A stretch of 64,000 bases of DNA, taken from contig NZ_NHOA01000009.1 of the NCBI RefSeq assembly GCF_002727125.1, positions 1 through 64,000 on the forward strand. The letters run 5' to 3'. This stretch comes from Halorubrum persicum. Lineage in GTDB: Archaea; Halobacteriota; Halobacteria; Halobacteriales; Haloferacaceae. Positions within the stretch are counted from its first letter, which is position 1, and every line of letters begins with the position of its first letter. This document shows, one piece after another, positions 53,043-61,916 of the stretch. Below the pieces are notes generated by a model. The model made no database searches, was not told where the DNA came from, and saw only the letters and a program-made list of their open reading frames with translations. The position numbers were made by a program, and so were the translations under genes.

Positions 53043-54179
53043 TCAGGGATCGACCCGGGACAGCCACGCCGCGGGGTCGTCGAGCTCGTCGCCGGTCGGG
53101 AGGTTCTCCGGGCGCTCCCAGACCGCGCTCGCCGCCTCGATCCCGCGGACGTCGGCGACCGCGCGGAAGAAGGCGGCGCCCCGCTCGTACTGCCGGTGCT
53201 TCAGGCCCAGCCCGAGGAGCCGGCGCGCGAGTCGCTGAACCGGGCCGCCCCCGCCCCGGCGCTCGTCGAGCTTCCGACGGAGGTCGGCGTACTCGCCGTC
53301 GAACGCGCGGTCCATCAACACCTCGGCGTACCCCTCGACCGCCGTCATCGCCGCCTGTAGCTCCGCGAACGGCCCGGTGTCGAGCGCGTCGACCGGCAGG
53401 CCGCCCGCGGTCAGCCCGTCACTGCCGGCGACTCCCTCCTCACCGCCGGCGAACCCCTCGATCCCGCGCTCGACCCGCGATTCGAGGTACTCGGGGAGCC
53501 ACGGCGCCGCGCCGAACTCCGCCGCGTGCGTCACCTCGTGGAAGGCGATCCAGCGCCGGAACCGCGGGAAATCGACGTCGAGCGACGCCGCGACCGCGAC
53601 GATGTTCGGGTGGACGAAGTAGAGCCCGTGGTCGGCGTCGGGCTCGTCGGCCAACAGGAGCGGGTCGTACTGGCCGAGCACGTTCCGCGCTAAGAACCCG
53701 AGCGTGAACGCCATGGACCCGGTGTTGGCGATCCGCGAGAGGTCCCGGGCGAACCCGCGCGTGAGGTCGCCGCCCGGCACCCCTGCGGGTCCTCCGGTCG
53801 GCTCGACGATCCCGCCGGTCGACTCGGAGATACCACCGGTCGGCGAAGTCGGTGAGCCGACCGACGCGTCGTCGCGCCCGGTCGCGGCCGCCTCGATCGG
53901 CGCCATCACGTTCCGAAACGTGTCGACGCTGGCGTCGATCCAGTGGTGCCGGTGCTGCACCTCGATCATGTCGGGCACGTCGAACTCGATCCCGGCGACC
54001 TCGCGAAGCCGGGAGCGCGCGTCGCATACGTCGGTCGCGTACCCCGCGCGATCCGCGTCGGTGAGCGCGAGCGAGCCCGGATCGGTGCTCGCCTTCGCGG
54101 CCGCCGCGGCCCGCTCCCAGTCGACGACGCCCGGCCCGCTGGCCTCGGAGACGGTCCGGAGGCTTCGGAGGATGTCCAT
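53043..54179 (-). CDS. zincin-like metallopeptidase of the DUF2342 / F420-associated family
   Basis: This 378-aa protein contains the zinc-protease motif HEVTHAAEFGAAPWLPEYL, with a downstream Glu in VEGYAEVLMDRAF as the likely third ligand. This arrangement is that of DUF2342 proteins, annotated in actinobacteria as coenzyme F420 biosynthesis-associated. A Gly/Pro/Ser/Thr-rich insertion around residues 100-135 has repeated TGGI/PTGG text and looks like a flexible loop. There is no signal peptide. The stop is 13 bp from that of the convergent CBS gene. The substrate is unknown. Confidence 0.8.
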   Translation of the reverse strand: MDILRSLRTVSEASGPGVVDWERAAAAAKASTDPGSLALTDADRAGYATDVCDARSRLREVAGIEFDVPDMIEVQHRHHWIDASVDTFRNVMAPIEAAATGRDDASVGSPTSPTGGISESTGGIVEPTGGPAGVPGGDLTRGFARDLSRIANTGSMAFTLGFLARNVLGQYDPLLLADEPDADHGLYFVHPNIVAVAASLDVDFPRFRRWIAFHEVTHAAEFGAAPWLPEYLESRVERGIEGFAGGEEGVAGSDGLTAGGLPVDALDTGPFAELQAAMTAVEGYAEVLMDRAFDGEYADLRRKLDERRGGGGPVQRLARRLLGLGLKHRQYERGAAFFRAVADVRGIEAASAVWERPENLPTGDELDDPAAWLSRVDP

Positions 54180-54293
54180 ACGGACCGGAGGGGGGCGCGC
54201 CTCAAGTCCCTTGTGTCGGTTGCGAGGGGAGAGCGAGCCCGTCGCGCTGCCCGGTATCGGCGGTTTCTTGCGACTCCCCGGATCAGCGAGCGT

Positions 54294-55358
54294 ATGCGCG
54301 ACGCACACAGAGCGTTCCTCGACGATCTGCTCGCGACCGCCAGCCCGTCCGGCTTCGAGACGCCGAGCCAGCGAGTCTGGACCGACTACGTCCGCGGGTT
54401 CGCCGACGAGGTCTCCGTCGACGCCTACGGCAACGCCGTCGCCGTCCACGAGGGCGATCCCGACGCGCCCACCATCGCGCTGACGGGTCACGCCGACGAG
54501 ATCGGCTTCATCGTCCGCGACGTGCTCGACGACGGCTTCCTCCGGATCGCCCGGATCGGCGGCTCCGACCGCACCGTCTCGAAGGGCCAGCACGTCACCG
54601 TCCACGCCGACGAGCCCGTCCAGGGCGTGATCGGGCAGACCGCGATCCACCTGCGCGACCGCTCGGAGGACGAATACGAGGAGATCGCCGAGCAGTTCGT
54701 CGACATCGGCGCGGCCGACGCCGAGGCGGCCCGCGAACACGTCGAGATCGGGGACCCCGTCACCTTCTCGACCGAGGTTCAAGAGCTCGTCGGCGACCGG
54801 ATCGCCGCCCGCGGGATCGACAACCGAACCGGCACGTGGGCGGCCGCGGAGGGGCTCCGGCGGGCGGCGGAGCGCGACGCCGAGGCGACCGTCTACGCCG
54901 TCTCCACGGTGCAAGAAGAGGTCGGACTGAGAGGGGCCCAGATGGTCGGCGTCGACCTCGACGCGGTGGACGCGTTCGTCGCCGTCGACGTCACCCACGC
55001 CACCGACAATCCAGACGTCGACAGCGAACACCGGGGGCCGGTCGAACTCGGCGCCGGCCCCGTGATCGGTCGCGGGAGCGCGAATCACCCGGTCCTCGTC
55101 GATCTCGCGCGCGACGCCGCCGGCGCCGACGGCATCGACGTTCAGCTACAGGCGGCCGGGTCGCGGACCGGCACCGACGCCGACGCCTTCTACACCGCCC
55201 GCGGGGGGGTCCCGTCGCTCAACATCTCGATCCCGAACCGGTACATGCACACGCCGGTGGAGGTGATCGACACGAGCGACCTCGACGCCGTGGCCGATCT
55301 CCTCGCCGCGATCGCCGACGGTGCCGTCGACGCCGCCCCCTTCGCAGTGGACGTGTGA
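54294..55358 (+). CDS. M42-family metal aminopeptidase (TET-type)
   Basis: This 354-aa peptidase probably forms the tetrahedral dodecamer that trims peptides from the N-terminus. The metal ligands are visible as H in ALTGHADEIGFIV, D in GIDNRTGTWAAAE, the Glu pair in VQEEVGLRGAQ, D in FVAVDVTHATD and the late H in RYMHTPVEVI. The start MRDAHRAFLDDLLATASPSG followed by FE is typical of the family. Two genes nearby (this and the zincin) act on proteins, but they are divergent with separate promoters. Confidence 0.92.
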   Translation: MRDAHRAFLDDLLATASPSGFETPSQRVWTDYVRGFADEVSVDAYGNAVAVHEGDPDAPTIALTGHADEIGFIVRDVLDDGFLRIARIGGSDRTVSKGQHVTVHADEPVQGVIGQTAIHLRDRSEDEYEEIAEQFVDIGAADAEAAREHVEIGDPVTFSTEVQELVGDRIAARGIDNRTGTWAAAEGLRRAAERDAEATVYAVSTVQEEVGLRGAQMVGVDLDAVDAFVAVDVTHATDNPDVDSEHRGPVELGAGPVIGRGSANHPVLVDLARDAAGADGIDVQLQAAGSRTGTDADAFYTARGGVPSLNISIPNRYMHTPVEVIDTSDLDAVADLLAAIADGAVDAAPFAVDV

Positions 55359-55479
55359 GCGACGCGTCACGCCGGCGGCAGCGAGACAACTGGGCACGGT
55401 AAACCGGGGCACGGCGGGGTTGAAACGGAACTGTTTTACAATATCCTGCCATACCGGTAATTGCGTCGAACGGACGCGC

Positions 55480-55554
55480 GCTCTGGTGGTGTAGTCCGGC
55501 CAATCATATCACCCTCTCACGGTGATGACCTGGGTTCGAATCCCAGCCGGAGCA
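55480..55554 (+). tRNA. tRNA-Glu (CUC)
   Basis: This is a 75-nt gene without intron. The acceptor stem GCTCTGG/CCGGAGC has one T-G pair. The anticodon stem TCACC/GGTGA encloses the loop CTCTCAC with anticodon CTC. The T-arm is CTGGG TTCGAAT CCCAG, and the discriminator base is A. A TATA-like TTTTACAATAT lies at 55434-55444, and a short T-run (55558-55561) follows as a stop signal. Confidence 0.95.
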
Positions 55555-55740
55555 TCCTTTTGCCGTCGTCGTTCTGTGCGTGTGAACTGATACCGCGATC
55601 ACCGACGCCGCTTGCCGGAGGTCGATGCGAGTTGGAGCGTCGGTAACCCGCGTGATCCGAGGGACCGCACGGCGGCCGCCCGTCTCTGTTGTCGATCCGA
55701 GCGGTATATACCCACAATAGGTTTCAAATATACCGGAGGG

Positions 55741-56358
55741 TGAGACGCCCGGTGTCCCGAGCGGCAAAGGGGATCTCAAGCGCCTCTCGACGGCGGCCTT
55801 CGGAGCGGAGGTGACGGGAACAACGACGACTTCCCGGAGGTCGGGATCCCCGACACCCAAGCGAAACAGCGCCGGGTTCGGTCCAAGGCCGGCGACTACG
55901 AGACCCTCGTTCGGGGGCGCGAGCCGATCGACGGCGGCGAGGAGCTGCTCGGCGTCGCGCAGACCCCGGACGGCACCGACATCAACCAGGACGACTTCGC
56001 GGGGACGCAGTACGGCGCCGCGGCGACGAACCCCGACTGTAACCGGTTCGTCGCGACGGACGAGGAGGGAACCGAGGAGTACCTGTTCACCAACTGGGTG
56101 AACAGTCCCGGCTGCATCTCGCGGGTCTTCATCAGCCAGGACGCGGACGACGGGAGCGCCTTCACCCCCGCCACGCAGCCGGGCACGGTGACGGTCGCCG
56201 AAAGCGGCGCCGGAAGCGACGCCGACCAGTCGACCGGTGGCTCCGCGGCGGACGGGGCCGGCGCCGAGTCCACGGCGAACGACGTGCCGCGCTCGCCGGT
56301 CCTGCCCCTGATCGCCACCGGAATCGTAGCAGCCGCCGGCGCCCAGCGACGAGACTGA
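55741..56358 (+). pseudogene. decayed PhoX/DUF839-like surface protein gene, start missing and frameshifted
   Basis: Two pieces of good haloarchaeal coding sequence lie in different frames without a usable start. The first (about 55742-55815) reads ETPGVPSGKGDLKRLSTAAF then GAEVTG. The second, open from 55744 to 56358, reads NNDDFPEVGIPDTQAKQRRV and later GREPIDGGEELLGVAQTPDG, AAATNPDCNRFV and YLFTNWVNSPG. It ends with an acidic Ser/Gly linker and a membrane helix with basic end (SPVLPLIATGIVAAAGAQRRD). These blocks recall DUF839 (PhoX-type) proteins, with the segment between them deleted. The second frame has no ATG and no early GTG. The gene lies right after tRNA-Glu, a common recombination point. 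Confidence 0.6.
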
Positions 56359-56722
56359 CGGGAACAGACGCAGGTCGCGACCGGCGGTTCGCCGTGGCGG
56401 AGCGGCGATCCGTCGGGACGCGGCTCCGACGACCCGTCCGACGCGTCACCGGCCCACCATCACCGTTCCACTCCATGAGTTGGACAGTTCGACTCCCGAG
56501 AGCAATTCGGATACGGAAGATGGATCGCGATGCGCGGCGTGACCCGACGCGGTCGATCTCGAACGACGGTTCACCTGGCGGGGCAGGGGGAGTCGACGGC
56601 TGCGGTGCGCGGTTCGATGCCACCTTCTGTGGCGATACCTATAAGATTTATATACTATATGTGAAGATGATAGCTTGACGCAGTCAGCGCCGAACTCCCG
56701 ATCCGGCGAACCGATCGCCGAC
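56359..56722. other. non-coding remnant region with an AT-rich core
   Basis: This is 364 bp between the pseudogene and rdfA. No convincing gene is present on either strand. The last part (about 56635-56675) is very AT-rich (CCTATAAGATTTATATACTA) and contains TATA-like elements in both directions but no gene at the right distance, consistent with debris of the same deletion or insertion event. Confidence 0.45.
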
Positions 56723-57349
56723 TCACTCGTCGCCGTCGCCCTCGGACGCAGCCGTACAGCCGCAGCCGCCCCGTCGGATCAGCTCCCCGACCGGGGCGTC
56801 GGCCCCGCAGTTCGGGCAGACGGCGCGCACGTCGACGAGCACGTCGTAACCGTCCCGGTCCAGCTCGCCCGCGTTCGCGAGCGACGAGACGGCGGATTCG
56901 GCGACCGCCGAGACCCGGCCCTGGAGCTTCTCGATGGTCTCGACCTTCCGATCCGCCATATTTTCATCTGCCGCCGGGAGGCTCGCCTCGCGCTCCTGCG
57001 TGAGGTACGTGTGGATCGCTTGGTGGGTGACGAAGTCTCCGGTGAGCTCGTCGACGTCAACCCCCTCGCGCTCGAGACGGCGACGCGCCCGCGTCGACGA
57101 CGATCCGGATTCCCCGCGGAGAGCGTCGTAGGTGGCCGACACGTCGACGCTGAGCGACGAGACGCCGACCTCGCGGAGAGCCGCCTCCAACACCGCCTGG
57201 TTGAACTCGTCGGCGAGGTCTCGCAGGCTCGTCCGCTCGCCCGCCTCGCCGGTCCACGCGGCCTCCAAGTTCGCGCCCATGTCGTCGAGACCGTACTCGC
57301 GGATCACCCGCGCGACCTTCGTGTTCGCGCCACTCGCTTCGGTGGTCAT
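56723..57349 (-). CDS. rdfA: RdfA-family (rod-determining factor) protein with C-terminal zinc ribbon
   Basis: This 208-aa protein matches the haloarchaeal family named after the rod-determining factor of Haloferax volcanii. The N-terminal VARVIREYGLDDMGANLEAA followed by WTGEAGERTSLRDLADEFN, the middle RRRLEREGVDVDELTGDFVTH and AIHTYLTQ are diagnostic. The C-terminus has CPNCGADAPVGELIRRGGCGC, a four-cysteine zinc ribbon. Family members influence whether cells are rods or discs, and a particular paralogue may have another role. The gene is divergent from pckA, with 250 bp of AT-rich DNA between them, and an SMC-related gene lies just beyond. Confidence 0.78.
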   Translation of the reverse strand: MTTEASGANTKVARVIREYGLDDMGANLEAAWTGEAGERTSLRDLADEFNQAVLEAALREVGVSSLSVDVSATYDALRGESGSSSTRARRRLEREGVDVDELTGDFVTHQAIHTYLTQEREASLPAADENMADRKVETIEKLQGRVSAVAESAVSSLANAGELDRDGYDVLVDVRAVCPNCGADAPVGELIRRGGCGCTAASEGDGDE

Positions 57350-57570
57350 ACCCGGGTTTCGGCCCCGAGCGTGACAAAATCATCGGTGTCCGGGCTCTCG
57401 ACGGGACGAGAGATCTCCGATCGTGGTTGGATTATATTACATATTTCGTATGTTTTTGCGCATTAGACACTCTACGTAAGTGAGCGCCCGGGAGTTCACA
57501 CGTCCTCTGACCCCACCCGACGGCACCGTTCGAGCGGCGGGAGTCGGAGAGTGTTCTCCCGTTCAGTACC

Positions 57571-57580
57571 CTTATTATAC
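57571..57580 (+). promoter_or_regulatory. TATA box of pckA
   Basis: CTTATTATAC lies 21-30 nt before ATG 57601, giving a leaderless message. This favours 57601 (MASHKPVPEP) over the ATG at 57592. Confidence 0.5.
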
Positions 57581-57600
57581 TCTCGCTCGCAATGCTGTAC

Positions 57601-59115
57601 ATGGCCTCTCATAAACCAGTCCCGGAGCCCACACAGTATCCGGATCCGGCGACGACAGACCACATCACGTACAACCCCTCGTTCGCGGAGCTGCGCGAGC
57701 TATCGGCGGACGAGGAGGTGACGACGGAGCACGGGTCGCCGTCGTACGTGAGCGACTACCGGTCGCGGAGCGCCGATGCGACGGCGAACACCGTCGACGA
57801 CGACTTCGACGACGCCGATTTCGACGTGTTCGCGCGCGGGGTCGAGTGGGTCAACGATCCGGACAACGACGTGGTGTGCGTCGATCGGGTCGTCGGTCGA
57901 CACGAAGAGGCCTCGTACGTGTGCCGGCTGTTCCTTCCCGCGGAGTACAGCCGGATCGCGCTCTCGTGGGCGAAGCTCCTCGAACCGGCACAGGGCCGAC
58001 CGGCGGAGTTCGTCACGGTGCAGTTACCCGACGCGACGGACGATCCGAAGATCCGCGTCGATCCCGAAGCGGGCGTCACGACGGTCCTGGGAAGCGATTA
58101 CACGGGCGAGGCCAAGAAGTCGTTCCTCCGGCTGTTCATGCGCCGTGCCAAACAGCAGGGCGGACTGGGCCTCCACGCGGGGAGCAAGCGCGTCACGCTC
58201 GCCGACGGCGACGACACCCGGACGGTCGGGCAGGTGTTCCTCGGACTCTCCGGCACGGGGAAGTCGACGCTGACCAGCCACGGGCTCTGGCTCGACGAGC
58301 CGGAGGGCGTCGAGATGATCCAAGACGACGTCTGCGCGCTCCTGCCGTCGGGGACGGTCGCCGGGAGCGAGGGCGGCGGCCTCTACGTGAAGACGATCGG
58401 GCTCGACGCGTCGGAACAGCCGGAGCTGCACAGCGCCGCGACCGACGAGAGCGCGGTCTTGGAGAACGTCGCGGTCGACGACGACGGCACGGTTCACTTC
58501 GACGAACCGCGGTACGGCCGCAACGCGCGGGCGACCATCCGCCGAGACCGGCTGGAGAGCTCGGCCGACGACATCGACTTGAATCGCGTCGATCAGGTGT
58601 TCTTCATCACCCGGAACCCCCTCATGCCACCGATCGCGCGCCTGGACCACGAACAGGCCGCGGTCGCGTTCATGCTCGGTGAGTCGGTCGAGACGAGCGC
58701 TGGCGACCCCTCGCGAGTGGGCGAGCCGATCCGGGTCGTCGGGACCAACCCGTTCATCGTCGGCTCCGAGGGCGGGGAGGGGAACCGATTCCGCGACCTC
58801 ATCGCCGACCTCGACATCGAGAGCTACGTCATCAACACGGGCGCGGTGGGGACCGACGATCCGATCGACGTCGGCGTCGAGGAGACCGTCGCCGTCCTGG
58901 AGGGAGCCGCCCGGAACCGCATCGAGTGGGAGCGCGACGAGGACCTCGGGCTGACCGTCCCGAGCAGCGTTCCGGGGATCGACATCGGCCGGTTCGCCGT
59001 CGCCGATCGCGTCGACGACTTCGAGGCCGCTCGGGACGCGCTCCGCGAGGACCGCCGGGAGTACCTCGCCGGGTTCGAGGACCTCGACGACGAGATCCGC
59101 GACGCGCTGTACTAG
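57601..59115 (+). CDS. pckA: phosphoenolpyruvate carboxykinase (ATP)
   Basis: This 504-aa gluconeogenic enzyme converts oxaloacetate and ATP to phosphoenolpyruvate, CO2 and ADP. The P-loop GLSGTGKSTLTSHG (about 218-231), the following MIQDDVCALLPSG acidic motif and the GLYVKTIGLD stretch are typical of ATP-dependent PEPCK. The arginine-rich substrate site includes RYGRNARATI. The C-terminal part has IVGSEGGEGNRF. The gene sits between rdfA and the SMC-related gene, with which it has no obvious functional link. Confidence 0.93.
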   Translation: MASHKPVPEPTQYPDPATTDHITYNPSFAELRELSADEEVTTEHGSPSYVSDYRSRSADATANTVDDDFDDADFDVFARGVEWVNDPDNDVVCVDRVVGRHEEASYVCRLFLPAEYSRIALSWAKLLEPAQGRPAEFVTVQLPDATDDPKIRVDPEAGVTTVLGSDYTGEAKKSFLRLFMRRAKQQGGLGLHAGSKRVTLADGDDTRTVGQVFLGLSGTGKSTLTSHGLWLDEPEGVEMIQDDVCALLPSGTVAGSEGGGLYVKTIGLDASEQPELHSAATDESAVLENVAVDDDGTVHFDEPRYGRNARATIRRDRLESSADDIDLNRVDQVFFITRNPLMPPIARLDHEQAAVAFMLGESVETSAGDPSRVGEPIRVVGTNPFIVGSEGGEGNRFRDLIADLDIESYVINTGAVGTDDPIDVGVEETVAVLEGAARNRIEWERDEDLGLTVPSSVPGIDIGRFAVADRVDDFEAARDALREDRREYLAGFEDLDDEIRDALY

Positions 59116-59185
59116 CGGGCGCACCGGAACGCCCGAATCGGACGACTGCGGCGGGAGCGGTGAGCCGGGGGCTATGAGGGTTCAT

Positions 59186-59209
59186 CATTACGCCCTTAGT
59201 TTTGTAATG
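59186..59209. terminator. inverted repeat with T-run between convergent genes
   Basis: CATTAC (59186-59191) pairs with GTAATG (59204-59209) around a loop containing CTTAGTTTT. It lies between the stops of pckA and the convergent SMC-related gene, a position suited to termination. Confidence 0.35.
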
Positions 59210-59274
59210 TATCGACGCCGATGCGGCGGAGTCGTGAGAAGCGAACGGCGAGTCGCTCCGCGCGAGACGGAGGG

Positions 59275-61203
59275 TCAGTCGATGCTCTCGACGTAGGTGT
59301 ACTCCTCGGAGAGGGCGGCGGCGTCCTCGGGCAGGAGCGCGGCGAGGAGGTAGTCGGCGTGCGTCCGGAAGTAGTCGACGACGCGCGCGATTCGGTCCGA
59401 GTCGATCGCCTCGAGCGAGTCGAGCAGGACGAACGGAACCGTCTCGTGGACGTCGTGGACGAGGTACCCCGCGAGCGCGAACACGAGCCCCGTCACCTCC
59501 CGCTCGCTCTCCGAGAGGTGGTCGACCGTGTCCTCGTAGGCGGTCCCGTCAGGCGACGAGCGGACGATGTGGAGGTCGAACCGAGTCCGGGTGACCTTCC
59601 GGCGCCCCTTGCGGACCTCCGTCTCCCGGCGCTCGATCCAGATCCGGTCGAGATTCTCGTACTCCAAGATGTCGAGGACCGTCGCCATATGCTTGTTGAA
59701 CTCCTCGACGGCGTTCTCCTCGATCCGATCGACGCGCGTCCGCAGCTCCGTCAGTCGGTCGGCGAGCGCCTCGCGCTCCGCCTTCAGCTCCTCGCGCCGC
59801 TCGATCGCGGCCTCGCGCTCGTCGATCTCGTCGTCGATCTCCTCGATCTCGTCCTCGAGCCGCTCGATCCGGAGCTCGATCCCGTTCGCCTCGCGGTGGA
59901 GCTCCAGCGCCTCGTCGTAGCCGTCGACGTCGATCGACTCGGCCGCCGCCTCCAGCTCCTCGATCTCCGCCTGTTTCGACTCGATCTGCGCTTCTAACTC
60001 CTCGATTCGCGACTCGGTCGACTCGATCTCCGTCTCGACGGTGTCGAGCCGCTCCTCGGCGCGCTCGATCTCGCGTTGCGCCTCGCGGATCGACGACTGC
60101 TTGTCGGTGAGCTCCTGGATCTCCGCTCGGATCTCGTTACGCTCGTCGAGCTTGTCGGAGCGGAGCTCCCGAAGCCGGTCGAGGGTCGCTTCGATCTGGT
60201 CGGTTTCGACCTCGGACCCGCAGGTCCAACAGACCGTCTGGTCGCCCGCGGTCAGCGCGTCGGTCGGGTCGTCGCCGGGCGTCCCGTCGTCGATGTCGAT
60301 CCCCGAGCCGTCCACCATGTCCTCGTTGAAGCCGATGACGCTCCCGAGCTCGTTGATGTCGTCGTCGAGCGAGCGCTTCCGGCGGCGCAGCTCGTCGATC
60401 CGGCCCGCGAGACGGTCCGGGTTCTCCTCGGGGGCGTCCGCCTCCTCGACCGTCTCTTGAAGCGTCTCGCGCTCCGATTGCAGCTCTGTAAGCGTCGAGC
60501 GCTCCGTTTCCAAGTCGAACTCGAGGTCGTCGAGGGCCGACCGAGCGTCGCGGACTCGCTGGAACGCCTCCTCCATCTCCTCCTTGCGCGTCCGGCTCTC
60601 CTCGACGCCGGCGTCGAGGTCGTCGAGCTCCTCGCGGACCGATTCGAGCTCGGCTCGTGCCGCCTCCAACTCCTCGATCTTCTCGCGGCGGTCCGCTTCG
60701 AGGTCGGGCAGGTCGCGTTCGAGGCTGTCGAGCGTCTCGATCTCGGACACCAGGTCGTCGCGTTCCCGCTTGCACTCGCGGATCTCCGCGTCGATCGCGT
60801 CGGTGTCGATCGGACGCATGATGATCTCGCGGAGGTCGTCGCCCCGCGCCACCGCCCGGCGCGCCTCGTTGTTCTCGAGCAGGAACGCGAACAGGTCGGC
60901 CAGTTCCGGGTCGTCGAGGTACGGGTCGCCGCCGAACGCGATGGAGTCACCGCGGCGCTGCAGCGTTCGGGTGTACGTCTCGTCGCCGAGTTCCAGGGTC
61001 ACTTCGCCCTCCTCGGCGTCACCCTTCAGGGAGCTCTGCCGGCTTCCGAGTCCGGCCATCAGCGCCTGCAGGAAGGAGGTCCGGTTCGTCGCGTTTCGTC
61101 CGGTCAAGATCGACACGCCGTCCGGGAGCGTCACCGACGCCTCGTCGATGCCACCGATGTTCCGAACATCGACGCGGACGGCGGATTTCGAAATCTGAGA
61201 CAT
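59275..61203 (-). CDS. archaea-specific SMC-related (Rad50/SMC-like) coiled-coil ATPase
   Basis: This 642-aa protein has SMC/Rad50 architecture. The N-terminal half-ATPase has an unusual P-loop GRNATNRTS (35-43) with Arg where ATPases have Lys. A long heptad coiled coil (about 130-310 and 335-510) is interrupted by a hinge with CWTC (C325, C328). A single Cys-x-x-Cys suggests a Rad50-like zinc hook formed by two molecules. The C-terminal half has the signature LSESEREVTGLVFALAG and the Walker B-like VPFVLLDSLEAID. It should act as a dimer on DNA or chromatin. I recognise the family as archaea-specific SMC-related proteins. The TATA box (GATTTAAC on the minus strand, about 61233-61240) gives a leader of a few bases. 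Confidence 0.85.
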   Translation of the reverse strand: MSQISKSAVRVDVRNIGGIDEASVTLPDGVSILTGRNATNRTSFLQALMAGLGSRQSSLKGDAEEGEVTLELGDETYTRTLQRRGDSIAFGGDPYLDDPELADLFAFLLENNEARRAVARGDDLREIIMRPIDTDAIDAEIRECKRERDDLVSEIETLDSLERDLPDLEADRREKIEELEAARAELESVREELDDLDAGVEESRTRKEEMEEAFQRVRDARSALDDLEFDLETERSTLTELQSERETLQETVEEADAPEENPDRLAGRIDELRRRKRSLDDDINELGSVIGFNEDMVDGSGIDIDDGTPGDDPTDALTAGDQTVCWTCGSEVETDQIEATLDRLRELRSDKLDERNEIRAEIQELTDKQSSIREAQREIERAEERLDTVETEIESTESRIEELEAQIESKQAEIEELEAAAESIDVDGYDEALELHREANGIELRIERLEDEIEEIDDEIDEREAAIERREELKAEREALADRLTELRTRVDRIEENAVEEFNKHMATVLDILEYENLDRIWIERRETEVRKGRRKVTRTRFDLHIVRSSPDGTAYEDTVDHLSESEREVTGLVFALAGYLVHDVHETVPFVLLDSLEAIDSDRIARVVDYFRTHADYLLAALLPEDAAALSEEYTYVESID

Positions 61204-61916
61204 CGATATGCGTTCAGAACGACGGTCGCGATGTTAAATCTATGCTTCGCGTGACGACCCGCGCGGCTTCGTGCAGCGACCCACGGCGCCTCGGCGACCG
61301 GGAGCCTCTCGTCGCTCCAGCGGTGGTTGCGGCCCGCCGAGACTGCCGGGGAGACGTTTCTGTGATCGAATAGTTCTAGGATATGTTAAGAGCCGAGAAA
61401 CGTCGGCGACCCGCGGCCGGCGACATCGATCCGAACGGCGGAGCGAGTCGATCCGCGCCGAACGCCGCCGCGATCGTCTGTCTCGTCGGTGAAAAGGGCC
61501 GAAATCATAGGGATAATCGCACAGCCTACCATAATTAACTAACATGTGGAAAATACAACCGCAATTAAATTGCAAAGAAATAACGTGGCGTCACGGAGCA
61601 ACGACAGATCGGCTTCCTCAGAGAATCGCCCGAAATGGGCGATCTGGCGAACAGCCATCGGGAGGGGTCCGGCTTTTGAGGAAAAAGTGTCAGAAGTAAA
61701 AATAATAACCTGAATTTATCATTCCGGAGTCAGACCGTCGCTCGGGCGATCGGATACTCCGACGGACCCTCCGATTTTCCCGCGAACCGCGTGGAGCCGA
61801 CGGAGGGCCCCCGGCCCGAGCACGGAACGCCGCGGCGGTGCGGGGTTCGGGTCGGGTCGGGACGCCGGCCATCGTGTTCGCAAGGTTTAGTATGAGAGCC
61901 TGTCACGCATGTGGTA
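61204..61916. other. 713-bp AT-rich intergenic region between divergent genes
   Basis: No gene is accepted here. Notable parts are an AT-rich core (about 61500-61725) with the perfect 13-bp palindrome GCAATTAAATTGC (61561-61573), a hairpin TCGCCC...GGGCGA (61625-61641) and a second AT-rich block with AAAAATAATAACC. TATA-like elements serve the outer genes: about 61233-61240 for the SMC-related gene and GGTTTAGTATG (61884-61894) for the gene at 61917. The base composition differs sharply from the flanks. Confidence 0.5.

Noticed and set aside
55480-57400. Integrated element with att sites at tRNA-Glu
   Set aside because: I found no second copy of the tRNA 3' end and no integrase gene in the window. 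Only the gene-decay scar is supported.
61382-61537. 50-codon frame in the gap between the SMC-related gene and the winged-helix gene
   Set aside because: It is basic, low-complexity and without a promoter at the right distance; it is probably chance.
61500-61740. Replication origin in the AT-rich gap
   Set aside because: There is no orc1/cdc6 gene nearby and no repeated origin-recognition motif with a G-rich tail.
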